The position numbers and the translations under genes are program-made. A stretch of DNA of 64,000 bases, from positions 907,620 to 971,619 of the forward strand of contig NZ_GL870929.1 of the NCBI RefSeq assembly GCF_000190695.1. The letters run 5' to 3'. The notes under the pieces are model-generated. The model did no database searches, was not told the DNA's origin, and saw nothing but the letters and a program-made list of their open reading frames with translations. This DNA is from Kingella denitrificans ATCC 33394 (GTDB lineage: Bacteria; Pseudomonadota; Gammaproteobacteria; Burkholderiales; Neisseriaceae). Shown here one piece after another: positions 8,090-17,301 of this stretch. Position 1 is the stretch's first letter. Each line of letters opens with the position of its first letter.

Positions 8090-8962
8090 CTATTGTCTTT
8101 TCGCACCGAATGAGCCGTTTACGTGAAGCAGGTCGCCACCTGGGATTGCATAAACGCCTTTGAACGTACCGCCCATTTCTGCGGCATTTGGGCCGTAGAA
8201 ATTGCCCTGCATATTTAATGCGTCTTTTGTGCCGCTGAACGATGCGCCATTGATTGTGCCACCGAATTCCATAACAGCATTGGGCATGCCCAAACCACTA
8301 TGGATTCTGCCATGGACGGTTTTTGCACCAAAGTCCACATCAAAATTGGCCGGCTGGGTTGTATAGGAGATTGCGGAGCTTGAAAACACGGAAGAGCCTG
8401 CGTAGCGCGCCGTGCCGCTGGTGGGAACATCGGCAATGGGGGTGAGGCTGCCGATGGCGAATGCACGGTACTGCAAAGAGTCAGTGTTGTCCATCTGCAA
8501 ACCAAAGCGAGTATAACTCAGGCGGCTGTCGCCGATATGGGAGGCAACACCGCGTGCCCAAGAATCGTTCATGTGCAGCAGGGTTTGGCTTTCGGTGAAG
8601 GCTTCGGGGGTGGTGATGTTGATTTCGCGTCCCTGCACGGTAATGCTACTAAGATTGCCGTTAACGGGAACATTGCCTCTGCCTTGTGCGTATTCGTTAA
8701 AACTTCTGTCGTTTTCGGTGTAATACGCTGTACCGCCATATTGTGCCTGCGGAGCTGGGGTTGCAGGTGGTGTCGGCTGCTGGGGTGCAGGAGCGTTGTT
8801 ACCGTTTCCGTTGCCACTGTTATTGACAACAGGTGGCTGGGGCGAGGGCGTGTTGCTGCTGAAATTTGGGGTATTATTTGATGAGCCGCTGCCGCCGCAG
8901 GCTGCCAATCCGAACAGAGCGGTGCAAAAAACGGTAACGGTTTTTAAGGCGGTTTTCTTCAT
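8090..8962 (-). CDS. TbpB/NHBA-like surface lipoprotein
   Basis: The start at 8962 (MKKTALKTV) gives 290 residues with a lipobox LAACG, then a Pro/Asn/Gly/Ser-rich linker (about residues 20-80). The C-terminal half has the features of the transferrin-binding-protein B beta-barrel domain: alternating beta strands, GNFYGPNAAEMGGTF and the terminal SFGAKRQ. In Neisseria such domains occur in TbpB, NHBA and fHbp, which are displayed on the surface with help from a Slam translocator. No Slam or TonB-dependent receptor lies nearby, so the ligand cannot be inferred. A kingDUS-pair terminator follows. Confidence 0.82.
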   Translation of the reverse strand: MKKTALKTVTVFCTALFGLAACGGSGSSNNTPNFSSNTPSPQPPVVNNSGNGNGNNAPAPQQPTPPATPAPQAQYGGTAYYTENDRSFNEYAQGRGNVPVNGNLSSITVQGREINITTPEAFTESQTLLHMNDSWARGVASHIGDSRLSYTRFGLQMDNTDSLQYRAFAIGSLTPIADVPTSGTARYAGSSVFSSSAISYTTQPANFDVDFGAKTVHGRIHSGLGMPNAVMEFGGTINGASFSGTKDALNMQGNFYGPNAAEMGGTFKGVYAIPGGDLLHVNGSFGAKRQ

Positions 8963-9201
8963 AATCCTGATTCCTTTTTTTGAGAGGTTGCCCCCTGCCA
9001 CCGAGTGGTACGCGGCAGATGGGGAATCGGCAGATACCGAGCGTGTGTATTATAACAGATTTTGCATTCAGGTTATGGAATTTTAAGATTTTTTTATTTA
9101 GTGAAATGGCGACACGATGGGGTTTCAGGCTACCTTTGTACACAAAACGCGTGGACAACGAGTGCCTATCCTACTTCTCCGTATAGCGGCCACACACGCA
9201 T

Positions 9202-9921
9202 TCATTTTCTCTTCTGAATATTCCGTTTGATTTTCCTGCCGACCAACCACCCCAGCCCGCACGAACAAAGCAGAGCCGCAAAATAAACCCCGTCCCTTGT
9301 TGCTGCCGTCCATGCCGTTTTCGGCAAAAGCCGCATCACACCGTCTGCCAGCGCAAACAAAACCGCCAGCCATGCCGCAAATTGCAGCGCGCCCAGCAAT
9401 GCGCCCACCGAATCAAGCAGATATGGCCGCAAGGTTTTTTGCGTGTAGTGAATACGCAGCTTGGCGAGCCAGAATAAAAATGCGGTGGCCAAAGCCGCGC
9501 CCACCGCCGCCGTGCCCCAAATGCCGGCGTTATCGTGCACAAAGCTGATGGGCACGACACGGTCGTTTTCAATCCGGTAACGCATCACGGCCATGCCCAT
9601 GCCGAATTCGGCGGTGGCTTCAAAAGTGTCAGGGGCTATGCTTTCTACGAAATAAGCGCCGGTTTCCTGCGGCGGATTTTGCGGTTTTTCGCCGGGTCGG
9701 ATTTGGTTTGGGTGGCGGAAGGCTAGCCCGCCTGCCTGCGTTTGAACCGGAACAAGGAAAAACGGCGACACGGCACCGTCCTGCGGATAATGCCGGGTCG
9801 CTGACCAACTCAGACATTCGTGCAAGGCGATAAACAGCGCAACCCACAAAACGCAGCCCAAAACGAATTTGAACAATCCGATAAAGGCGGCGCGGAGAAA
9901 AACAAGTAATTGGTGTTTCAT
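9202..9921 (-). CDS. Hypothetical multi-pass membrane protein
   Basis: 239 residues. There is one N-terminal membrane segment (about 12-34), a soluble loop of about 100 residues, then three predicted segments (about 135-155, 170-195, 207-228) and a basic tail (RKIKRNIQKRK). The loop contains DGAVSPFFLVPVQT and APDTFEATAEF...RYRIENDRVVPISF, which closely parallel the product at 14336-14863, so the two are paralogs. It starts 6 bases after the glyoxalase-fold gene's stop, suggesting one operon. Function unknown. Confidence 0.75.
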   Translation of the reverse strand: MKHQLLVFLRAAFIGLFKFVLGCVLWVALFIALHECLSWSATRHYPQDGAVSPFFLVPVQTQAGGLAFRHPNQIRPGEKPQNPPQETGAYFVESIAPDTFEATAEFGMGMAVMRYRIENDRVVPISFVHDNAGIWGTAAVGAALATAFLFWLAKLRIHYTQKTLRPYLLDSVGALLGALQFAAWLAVLFALADGVMRLLPKTAWTAATRDGVYFAALLCSCGLGWLVGRKIKRNIQKRK

Positions 9922-9927
9922 TTGGTT

Positions 9928-10335
9928 TCAGCGCAGTGTTTGCAAAAACGGGTTAAACGCGATTTCCCACAAAAAGCCGTCCGGGTCGGCAATATAGCCG
10001 CTGTATCCGCCCCAAAATACTTTCTGCGGTGCTTTGACGATGTTCGCGTTTCGGGCGGCAAATGCGGCAAACAGCGCATCCACTTCGGCTTTGCTGCCGA
10101 CATTGTGCGCCAGCGTGAAGCTTGGGAAACCGCTTCCCTGCGCCGATACCTGCGCGTCCTGCGCCAAGGCTTCCCTGCCGAACAGGGCCAACCGCAGCGC
10201 GTTTCCCGTTTGGAAAAACGCAATGTGTTCGTTGCCGTCTTCCGTTTCCCGCCAGCCGAATACGTTGCGGTAAAAACGGCGGGACGCGGCAAGGTCAGCC
10301 ACGCCGAGCGTAATGTAGTTGATGTGCTGCTCCAT
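9928..10335 (-). CDS. VOC (glyoxalase/bleomycin-resistance fold) family protein
   Basis: The start at 10335 (MEQHINYITLGVADL) has GGAGA upstream and yields 135 residues. The sequence follows the vicinal-oxygen-chelate pattern: a first beta-alpha-beta module with SRRFYRNVFGW, and a second ending GYSGYIADPDGFLWEI, where the final Glu is a usual metal ligand. Family members bind a divalent metal and act as lyases, dioxygenases or resistance binding proteins; the substrate cannot be read here. Followed at once by the membrane protein gene at 9202-9921. Confidence 0.85.
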   Translation of the reverse strand: MEQHINYITLGVADLAASRRFYRNVFGWRETEDGNEHIAFFQTGNALRLALFGREALAQDAQVSAQGSGFPSFTLAHNVGSKAEVDALFAAFAARNANIVKAPQKVFWGGYSGYIADPDGFLWEIAFNPFLQTLR

Positions 10336-10364
10336 AGCATTCTCCGTTTCATGATTGATTGGGT

Positions 10365-10415
10365 GTGCAGGCTGCCTGAAACACAAAGGGCGCGGGCTTC
10401 AAAAGCAGCCTGCAC
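10365..10415 (-). terminator. DUS-pair hairpin after trpE
   Basis: GTGCAGGCTGC and GCAGCCTGCAC form an inverted pair 14 bases after the trpE stop. The left copy also reads as AGGCTGCCTGAA, the simDUS dialect. Confidence 0.55.
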
Positions 10416-10428
10416 CCTTCAAAACGGC

Positions 10429-11904
10429 TTAATTATCCAGCCCTTCCTGCACCATCTGCGCCGCACGCAGCACCGCGCGCGCCTTGTTTTGCGTTTCCTG
10501 CCATTCGGCTTCTTCCACGCTGTCGGCCACGATGCCGCCGCCACTTTGCACATACAGCGTGCCGTCTTTAATCACAGCGGTGCGGATGGCGATGGCCAAA
10601 TCCATGTCGTTGTTGAACGCCCACACGCCCACGGCGCCGCCGTAGATATTGCGTTTTTCGGGTTCCAACTCTTCAATGATTTCCAGCGCGCGTACTTTGG
10701 GCGCTCCGGACAATGTGCCGGCGGGGAATGTGGCGGCAAGGATGTCCATATTGCCGATTTCGGGTTGCAGGCTGCCTTCCACGTTGGAAACGATGTGCAT
10801 GACGTGCGAATATTTTTCCACCACCATTTTTTCGGTGACGGACACGCTGCCGGTCCGGCTGATGCGGCCCACATCGTTGCGGCCCAAGTCAATCAGCATG
10901 GTGTGTTCGGCAATTTCTTTTTCGTCGGCCAGCAAATCGCGTTCGTTTGCCGTGTCCTGTTCGGGCGTTGCACCGCGCAGCCGCGTGCCGGCAATGGGGC
11001 GGACGACGACTTTGTCGCGCTCGCGGCGCACCAAAATTTCAGGCGACGAGCCGACGATGTGGAAATCGCCGAAATCGTAGTAAAACAGATAGGGCGACGG
11101 GTTGAGCGTGCGCAGGGCGCGGTATAGGTGCAGCGGTTTGTCGGCAAAGGGCAGGCTCATGCGCTGGCTGGGGACGACCTGCATGCAGTCGCCGTCCAGA
11201 ATGTAGTCGCGCACGCGCTGCACGTAGGATTTGTAGCGCGCTTCGCCGGTGAGGTGTTCGAGCTCGGTTTTTTGACTGCCCAGCGACAGGGGGATGGCGA
11301 CGCTCTGGCGCAGTTTTTCGCGTAATGATTCCAGTTTGGCGCGCGCGTGTTCATAGCCCTGCGGCTGGGACGGGTCGGCATATACAATCAGATAGATTTT
11401 GCCGCTCAGGTTGTCCACCACCGCCAATTCCTGCGACAACATCAGGAAAATATCGGGCGTGCCGAGCGGGTCGCCTTTTGCAGGCTGCTTCAAGCGGTGG
11501 GCGATGTGCTCGAAATGGTAAATGCTCTCGTAGCCGAAATAGCCCACCAATCCGCCGGTGAAGCGGGGCAGCTTGGGGATTTCGGGCGTTTTGAAACGGG
11601 CGTGGAACTGCTCGATAACGTGCAGCGGGTTGCCTTCGTGCGTTTCGGCGAGTTGGTGGTTGCGGTAGATTTCAGTGGTGCTGCCGGAAACTTTGAGGTA
11701 GGTGTCGCACGGCAGGCCGATGAAGGAATAGCGCCCGAAGCGTTCGCCACCCACCACGGATTCGAGCAGGTAGGAAAACGGGCGGTTGGCGAGTTTCAGG
11801 TAAAGCGACAGGGGCGTGTCCAAATCTGCCAGCAGTTCTTGGACGAGGGGGATGCGGTTATAGCCCTGCGCGGCTTGGGATTGGTATTCTTGTTTGGTCA
11901 TCAT
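10429..11904 (-). CDS. trpE: Anthranilate synthase component I TrpE
   Basis: Converts chorismate to anthranilate, the first step of tryptophan synthesis, together with the TrpG amidotransferase. The 491-residue product carries the tryptophan feedback element LLES near residue 46 and the chorismate-binding C-terminal core: [36 protein letters not shown] and GGAVGVW. It is a single gene without trpG beside it; trpA lies 43 kb away, so the pathway genes are dispersed. Its start overlaps the stop of the upstream glycosyltransferase by a few bases, implying co-transcription. Confidence 0.97.
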   Translation of the reverse strand: MMTKQEYQSQAAQGYNRIPLVQELLADLDTPLSLYLKLANRPFSYLLESVVGGERFGRYSFIGLPCDTYLKVSGSTTEIYRNHQLAETHEGNPLHVIEQFHARFKTPEIPKLPRFTGGLVGYFGYESIYHFEHIAHRLKQPAKGDPLGTPDIFLMLSQELAVVDNLSGKIYLIVYADPSQPQGYEHARAKLESLREKLRQSVAIPLSLGSQKTELEHLTGEARYKSYVQRVRDYILDGDCMQVVPSQRMSLPFADKPLHLYRALRTLNPSPYLFYYDFGDFHIVGSSPEILVRRERDKVVVRPIAGTRLRGATPEQDTANERDLLADEKEIAEHTMLIDLGRNDVGRISRTGSVSVTEKMVVEKYSHVMHIVSNVEGSLQPEIGNMDILAATFPAGTLSGAPKVRALEIIEELEPEKRNIYGGAVGVWAFNNDMDLAIAIRTAVIKDGTLYVQSGGGIVADSVEEAEWQETQNKARAVLRAAQMVQEGLDN

Positions 11905-12725
11905 GGCTGGTGTTCCTTTGTGTGGTGGGTGCAGGCTGCTTTTTCGTTATCGCGGCAACGGTTCAGCTGCCACAGCTGTGCATATTTCAAAAACGTATAA
12001 ACCGCGTTCATGGCGGCAATCATCAAACCGGGCTGGCCGTCCAGAAAGCCGCGTTTGAGCAGGTAAAACCGCACGAATGCAAACACGGCGCGGCAGGTGG
12101 CGGAAAACGGCGTGGCGCGCTTTATGCCCTGCCGCTGCGCCGCCCAGGCAAACGCATATTGCTGCATTTTCGCCAAATGCTGTGCCAAATCGTGATAAGT
12201 GAAATGCAGCACGTCGCCCTGCAATTCGATAATGCGCGCACCTTGCGGCACACGCACGGATTCGTGCACTAAATCGTCGCTATATTGCGTGTGGGCAACG
12301 GGATAGCAGCGCACGATGCGGTCGGGATACCAGCCGCTGTGGCGGATTTCGCGCCCGTAGGCCACGCTCAGGCGGTTGATGGAAAACACGGTCTTGCCGT
12401 CGGCTTCGTGGGCGGCAAGCTGCCGGCGGATATCTTGGCGCGCGGCTTCGGAAAGCCGCTCGTCCGCGTCCAACCAAAGCACCCACGGCGTGCGGATAAA
12501 GGCGTGCGCACGGTTGCGTTGCGCGCCGAAGCCTGGCCAATCGTCAAAAACATGCACGTCGGCACCGTATTGGCGGGCGATTTCTGCCGTATTATCGCAA
12601 CTGCCGGAGTCGATCATCACGATGTCGCAGCCCAAATCCTTCACGCTATCGAGGCATTGCGCCAGCACGCGCTCTTCGTTTTTGGTAATCAGGGCAATGG
12701 TCAGCAGGGAATGCAGGGGCAGCAT
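11901..12725 (-). CDS. Family 2 glycosyltransferase, LOS core type (WaaE/LgtF-like)
   Basis: The start at 12725 ([18 protein letters not shown]) gives 274 residues. The GT-A fold is shown by ITKNEE, the DxD-type motif WLDADERLS near residue 90 and [13 protein letters not shown]. This arrangement is typical of the KdtX/WaaE/LgtF group, which adds glucose to lipooligosaccharide core heptose on the cytoplasmic face. Specificity cannot be fixed. The C-terminal residues ([16 protein letters not shown]) are encoded by a DUS. The stop overlaps the trpE start. The 5' end is divergent from trkA. Longer open sequence upstream of 12725 is antisense to trkA and is not coding. Confidence 0.88.
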   Translation of the reverse strand: MLPLHSLLTIALITKNEERVLAQCLDSVKDLGCDIVMIDSGSCDNTAEIARQYGADVHVFDDWPGFGAQRNRAHAFIRTPWVLWLDADERLSEAARQDIRRQLAAHEADGKTVFSINRLSVAYGREIRHSGWYPDRIVRCYPVAHTQYSDDLVHESVRVPQGARIIELQGDVLHFTYHDLAQHLAKMQQYAFAWAAQRQGIKRATPFSATCRAVFAFVRFYLLKRGFLDGQPGLMIAAMNAVYTFLKYAQLWQLNRCRDNEKAACTHHTKEHQP

Positions 12726-12816
12726 GGGTTTCTCTAAATCAATCGTTCGGACGGCGCTTCGGGGCAAGGGTGCAGGCTGCTTTTCGGCAGGCCGCATAGC
12801 CAAAGCAAATTCGGCG

Positions 12817-12822
12817 TATAAT
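12817..12822 (+). promoter_or_regulatory. Probable -10 element of trkA
   Basis: A perfect TATAAT lies 36 bases before the trkA ATG, between two inverted DUS copies (12768-12780 and 12845-12856). No good -35 is visible. Confidence 0.4.
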
Positions 12823-12857
12823 ACGCGCGTTTTCCTTTTTTCAAAAGCAGCCTGCAC

Positions 12858-14279
12858 ATGAAAATCCTCATTCTGGGCAGCGGCCAAGTCGGTTCCACCA
12901 TTGCCCAAGAGCTTGCCGCCATGCCCAACCACGACGTGACCATCATCGACACCGACGAAGCCGCCCTGCGCAACACCGGCAGCCGGCTGGACGTGCAGAC
13001 CATTGTCGGCAACGGCTCGTCGCCCATGATTCTGGAACAGGCGGGCGCGGCCGACACCGATATGCTGCTGGCCCTCACGCGCAACGACGAAACCAACCTC
13101 GTGGCGTGCAAACTGGCGGCGGAACTGTTCAACATCCCGCAGCGCATTGCCCGCGTGCGTTCGGTCGATTATCTGGAATACGGCCAAGACGAAAGCAAAG
13201 GCCTCGATGCCGACAAATCCCTTTCTGACAGCCTGAACGCCTTCGCCATCACCGACTCCATCCACCCCGAACATTTGGTGACGGAACACTTGGTCGGCCT
13301 GCTCAACTATGTGCGCGCGCTGCAAGTGCTGCCCTTTGCCAACGACAAAGTGCGGCTGGTGGTGGCGCAGGCAAAAGCAGGCGACGGCATCATCGGCAAG
13401 ACCATTGAAACGCTGGTCGCCCTGCTGCCCGAAAACACCGACTGCCAAATCTGCTCCATCTACCGCGGCAACCGCCTGATTGTGCCGCAGTCCGACACCG
13501 TGATTCAGGAAGGCGACGAAATCGGCTTTGCCGTGGAAGCGCAATCAATGGCCACGGTGATGTATGTGCTGTTCCACTACAAACAGTCCAACCACCGCCT
13601 CATCATTGCCGGCGGCGGCAACATCGGCTACCGGCTCGCCAAACGGTTAGAAGACAAATTCAACATCAAAATTATCGAAAGCAACGCGGCGCGCGCGGAA
13701 TGGCTGGCCGAAAATCTGGACAACACCCTGGTGCTGCACGGTTCGGCCAGCGACGAAGATTTGCTGAAAACCGAATACATCGACGAAATCGACGTGTTCT
13801 GCGCCATCACCAACGATGATGAAAACAACATCATGTCCAGCCTGCTGGCAAAAAACTTGGGTGCCAAACGCGCCATCAGCATCATCAACCGCTCGCGTTA
13901 TGTGGATTTGCTGACGGGCAACCAAATCGACATCGTGGTGTCGCCGCACCAAATCACCATCGGCAGCGTTCTGTCGCATGTGCGGCGCGGCGATATTGCG
14001 GCGGTCTATCCGCTGCGGCGCGGCACGGCGGAAGCCATCGAAGCGGTGGTGCACGGCGACCGGCACACGTCCTCGCTGGTCGGCCGGCGTGTCGATGAAG
14101 TGAAATGGCCGGCCGGCTGCCACATTGCCGCCATCGTGCGCGGCGACGAAGTCATCATGGGGCGCGACCACAGCCAAATCCTGCAAGACGGCGACCATAT
14201 CGTCTTTTTCGTGTCGCGCCGCCGCGTGTTGCGCGAATTGGAAAAGCTGATTCAAGTGAAAATGGGCTTCTTCGGTTAA
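12858..14279 (+). CDS. trkA: Trk system potassium uptake regulator TrkA
   Basis: Peripheral membrane protein that gates the Trk potassium channel in response to NAD(H). The 473-residue product has two tandem RCK modules, each with a Rossmann nucleotide site: GSGQVGSTIAQEL at residue 7 and GGGNIGYRLAKRLE near 253. RCK_C domains follow each. The ATG is placed one base after a complete DUS, leaving no Shine-Dalgarno in the usual window. It is divergent from the glycosyltransferase gene. The channel subunit (TrkH) is not in this window. Confidence 0.96.
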   Translation: MKILILGSGQVGSTIAQELAAMPNHDVTIIDTDEAALRNTGSRLDVQTIVGNGSSPMILEQAGAADTDMLLALTRNDETNLVACKLAAELFNIPQRIARVRSVDYLEYGQDESKGLDADKSLSDSLNAFAITDSIHPEHLVTEHLVGLLNYVRALQVLPFANDKVRLVVAQAKAGDGIIGKTIETLVALLPENTDCQICSIYRGNRLIVPQSDTVIQEGDEIGFAVEAQSMATVMYVLFHYKQSNHRLIIAGGGNIGYRLAKRLEDKFNIKIIESNAARAEWLAENLDNTLVLHGSASDEDLLKTEYIDEIDVFCAITNDDENNIMSSLLAKNLGAKRAISIINRSRYVDLLTGNQIDIVVSPHQITIGSVLSHVRRGDIAAVYPLRRGTAEAIEAVVHGDRHTSSLVGRRVDEVKWPAGCHIAAIVRGDEVIMGRDHSQILQDGDHIVFFVSRRRVLRELEKLIQVKMGFFG

Positions 14280-14335
14280 GCGTGCCGCTAAAAGCAGCCT
14301 GAAAATATCATTTCGCATTATTAGGCAGCCTGAAA

Positions 14336-14863
14336 ATGACCCCACGCATCTTTATTACCACCACCGTGCTCAAACTGCTCATCGCCATCGCCCACCTGAT
14401 TGCATGGTGGCTGCTGATGATGGTGATGGCGTGGGGCTTTCGCCAACTGCCCGCCGAGCAATACGCCGAAGGCGACGCAATCAGCCCGATGTTCACCGTT
14501 TTGGTGCGCACGCCGCAGGGCAAGGTTTTGCCGCAGCGGCTGCAAAATCTGAAAAGCAACGAAACCCTGCTGCGCCAAGCGTTCAGCCGCGATGATGAGA
14601 ACGGGCGTTTTTTCAGCCTAACGCCCGTTGCGCCCGATGCGTTTGAATTGTTTGTGAATTACGACACCGCGCAGTTCACGCAGCGATACCGCATTACGGC
14701 GGATGGCAAGGTGGTGCCGCTGTCGTTCAAATCATGGAGCGCGGGGCATGGCTTTATCTTGTTTTTGCTGTCGTTTCCGTTGTTTGCGTTGCTCAAATGG
14801 CTGCTACGCCGTTGGCTTTTCAGGCTGCCTTTGCGGCACAGCGATGCCGCACCGTCTCATTAA
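14336..14863 (+). CDS. Hypothetical membrane protein, paralog of the 9202-9921 product
   Basis: 175 residues with an N-terminal membrane segment (about 9-33), a soluble loop and a C-terminal segment (about 135-155), followed by a basic tail. The loop carries GDAISPMFTVLVRTPQG and APDAFELF...RYRITADGKVVPLSF, matching the loop of the larger paralog at 9202-9921. It lacks that protein's extra C-terminal membrane segments. The start codon lies one base after a kingDUS (AGGCAGCCTGAA at 14323-14334). It is downstream of trkA on the same strand. Function unknown. Confidence 0.72.
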   Translation: MTPRIFITTTVLKLLIAIAHLIAWWLLMMVMAWGFRQLPAEQYAEGDAISPMFTVLVRTPQGKVLPQRLQNLKSNETLLRQAFSRDDENGRFFSLTPVAPDAFELFVNYDTAQFTQRYRITADGKVVPLSFKSWSAGHGFILFLLSFPLFALLKWLLRRWLFRLPLRHSDAAPSH

Positions 14864-14871
14864 AAAAAACA

Positions 14872-15617
14872 GAGGCTTAGGAAGGAAAATCACCCAAATC
14901 AGTGATAAGCTTCTGAAATGAAATTAAAAAAACAAGTATCAAAAGTTCAGCAAAATTTCTGAACCACAATTTCGTCAAATTCTACGGCTATTTGCCTTGG
15001 ATTTGACTGCTTCTGATACTGCCAGATTAACTGGCATCAGTGTCAGAAGTATCAACACGCTATTCTTAAAATTACGGCAACGGTTAGCTGCTGAATGTGA
15101 GCAGCTAACTCCTTTTGGTGGTGTTGTTGAACTTGACGAATCCTACTTTGGTGCGAAGCGTATTCGTGGTAAACGCGGACGCAGTGCCGGTGGCAAAACC
15201 ATCGTCTTTGGGGTACTCAAACGGGGAGATAAGGTCTATACGGAAATCGTACCCGACGCCTCCAAAGCCACGCTACAAAAGGTTATACGCGGACATATCT
15301 CCATTGAGAGCGTCATCAATACTGACGGATGGCGCGGTTATCATGGTTTGATTGATATGAGATTTGCAAAGCATTTTAGGGTGTATCACGGGCAAAATGA
15401 GTTTGCTCGTGGAGCGCAACACATTAACGGTATTGAGTCGTTTTGGAGTTATGCGAAACACCATCTGATACACAACATGGTGTAGCAAAACATACGTTTT
15501 ACTTGCATCTGAAAGAAACTGAATTTCGCTTCAATCACAGGCATGATGATTTGTACAAAGTACTGCTGAAAATGTTGCGGAATGATCCTTTAAAATGATT
15601 TTTGCTTCCTAAGCCCC
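14872..15617 (+). mobile_element. IS1016-like (IS1595 family) insertion sequence, decayed
   Basis: About 746 bp bounded by inverted repeats: GAGGCTTAGGAAGGAAAATCA on the left and, read inward, GGGGCTTAGGAAGCAAAAATCA on the right. It holds one transposase gene with two frameshifts. No target-site duplication is obvious. It sits between the small membrane protein gene and the RNA methyltransferase gene without breaking either. Confidence 0.82.
14918..15598 (+). pseudogene. IS1595-family transposase, two frameshifts
   Basis: The DDE-type transposase core is recognisable: VELDESYFGAKRIRGKRGR, KTIVFGVLKRGDKVYTE, INTDGWRGYHGL and INGIESFWSYAKH. The ATG at 14918 enters a run of seven A's near 14926; removing one A joins it to the main frame (starting NKYQKFSKISEP). 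Near 15475 the frame shifts again to a premature TAG at 15483-15485, while the correct tail (AKHTFYLHLKETEFRFNHR through MLRNDPLK) continues in another frame to 15598. The longest intact piece is 14997-15485. The element is therefore probably unable to move itself. Confidence 0.8.
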
Positions 15618-15721
15618 TTTGATTTTCTGCCGTGAAATCATTGGCGCGATACACTTATCCACACATTGCCCACACGCTTATCGCCAAAACACACCCATTC
15701 TCCCCAAAAGCAGCCTGCACC

Positions 15722-16516
15722 ATGACTTCCCCCGCCATCCAATCGCCCCAAAACCCCCAGCTCAAACACCTTGCCAAGCTGCTCGGCCACGCCAAACACC
15801 GCCGCGAACACAGCCAGGCCGTCTTGGAAGGCGCGCATCTGCTCACGGCCTATTTGGACGCGGGCAACACGCCGCTGCAAGTGTACCTTCCGGAACACCG
15901 CCTGCACGAACCCGAAATCGCCGCACTCTTGTGCAGGCTGCCTGCCGATATCGTCCAACCCGTCAGCGGCAAAGCACTGGGCAAAATCACCCAACTGCAC
16001 CAAGCCGAAGACCTGATGACGCTGATTGCGCTGCCGCCGCCCGTCGCGCCCGAATCACCCGATTATGTGCTGCTCGACCGCGTGCAGGACGCAGGCAATG
16101 TCGGCACGGTGCTGCGCAGCGCGGCGGCGGCCGGCATCCGCCAAATCGTCTTGGGCGAAGGCTGCGCCGATGCCTATTCCCCCAAAGTCCTGCGTGCCGG
16201 CATGGGCGCGCACTTCCTGCTTCACATCCAAGAGCGCGTCTGCCTGACCGAATGGTGCGCCCGCTATCCGCACGCCGTATACGCCACCGCATTGGACGGT
16301 AATCGCCCCGCCCTACTCTACCAACTGGATTTGCGCGCGCCCTGCGCCTGGATTTTCGGCAACGAAGGCAGCGGCGTATCGCCCGAACTCATCGCGCTGG
16401 CGGGCAGAAGCGTGAAAATCCCCATGCAGGGCGCGACCGAATCGCTGAACATCGCCCAAGCCGCCACCGTCTGCCTGTTCGAGCAAATGCGCCAACGCTG
16501 GCAGCAACAGCCATAA
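15722..16516 (+). CDS. SpoU/TrmH family RNA 2'-O-methyltransferase
   Basis: 264 residues from the ATG at 15722. The N-terminal part (residues 5-95) looks like the substrate-binding domain of TrmH/RlmB proteins (SPQNPQLKHLAKLLGHAKHR, VLEGAHLL). The C-terminal SPOUT domain has DRVQDAGNVGTVLRSAAAAG, IFGNEGSGVS and MQGATESLNIAQAATVCLFE, the three conserved SpoU motifs that form the knotted S-adenosylmethionine site. The target (rRNA or tRNA) cannot be assigned. The start codon follows a DUS by two bases and has no Shine-Dalgarno. The IS1016-like element lies upstream. Confidence 0.9.
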   Translation: MTSPAIQSPQNPQLKHLAKLLGHAKHRREHSQAVLEGAHLLTAYLDAGNTPLQVYLPEHRLHEPEIAALLCRLPADIVQPVSGKALGKITQLHQAEDLMTLIALPPPVAPESPDYVLLDRVQDAGNVGTVLRSAAAAGIRQIVLGEGCADAYSPKVLRAGMGAHFLLHIQERVCLTEWCARYPHAVYATALDGNRPALLYQLDLRAPCAWIFGNEGSGVSPELIALAGRSVKIPMQGATESLNIAQAATVCLFEQMRQRWQQQP

Positions 16517-16752
16517 CATAACGATGTGTTGCAGGCAGCCGCCAAATCGAAAGCAACCTGCACTTGCCGCTATACAATTTAGTATTTCTGTTCTAAAATG
16601 CACCACCTTTGATTTTGCGCAAAAATGCCCGATTTTTCGCACAAAAGCTGGATTTTTTGCAGCAAAATCGTCAAAATTACCCATTTGCAAAACGCCGTTG
16701 CGGCGCACATAGAATTTTTACTTTTTGACAATATAAACCGATAGGAAGAAAC

Positions 16753-17220
16753 ATGGACTTACGCAAATTAAAGAAACTGATTGATTTGGTTGAAGAATCC
16801 GGCATTGCCGAAATTGAAGTGACCGAAGGCGAAGAAAAAGTCCGCATCACGCGCTCGGTGGCGGCTCCTGCCGTGCAAACCGTTTATGCCGCCGCGCCTG
16901 CACCGGTGGCCGCACCCGCTGCCGCCGCACAAGCCGCATCCGCTCCTGCTGCCCCCGCCGCTCCGGCCGCCGCGCCCGCCAACCACGCCAATGCACAAAA
17001 ATCACCGATGGTCGGCACGTTCTACCGCGCGGCCAGCCCCACTTCCGACCCGTTTGTGGAAGTCGGCCAAACCGTGAAGGAAGGCCAAACCCTGTGCATT
17101 ATCGAAGCCATGAAGCTGATGAACGAAATCGAAGCGGAAAAATCGGGCGTGGTCAAAGCCATTTTGGTGGAAAACGGCACTCCGGTGGAATACGGCGAAC
17201 CTTTGTTTGTGATTGAATAA
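16753..17220 (+). CDS. accB: Biotin carboxyl carrier protein of acetyl-CoA carboxylase
   Basis: Carries the biotin that shuttles carboxyl groups for malonyl-CoA formation, the first step of fatty-acid synthesis. 155 residues: an N-terminal helical part ([16 protein letters not shown]), a long Ala/Pro linker (about 36-80), and the biotinyl domain with EAMKLMNE, in which K121 is the biotinylated lysine. AGGAAG precedes the ATG. It is followed by accC after 81 bases that contain a DUS pair, so accC may be partly attenuated or expressed by read-through. Confidence 0.97.
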   Translation: MDLRKLKKLIDLVEESGIAEIEVTEGEEKVRITRSVAAPAVQTVYAAAPAPVAAPAAAAQAASAPAAPAAPAAAPANHANAQKSPMVGTFYRAASPTSDPFVEVGQTVKEGQTLCIIEAMKLMNEIEAEKSGVVKAILVENGTPVEYGEPLFVIE

Positions 17221-17225
17221 TCCGG

Positions 17226-17277
17226 GTGCAGGCTGCTTTTGAACCGTGCGCGCTCCGCCGGAAAAAGCAGCCTGCAC
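17226..17277. terminator. DUS-pair hairpin between accB and accC
   Basis: GTGCAGGCTGCTTTT and AAAAAGCAGCCTGCAC form an inverted pair in the accB-accC gap. It could lower accC expression relative to accB. Confidence 0.5.
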
Positions 17278-17301
17278 ACCAAAATCCGTTAGGAAAACAA
17301 A

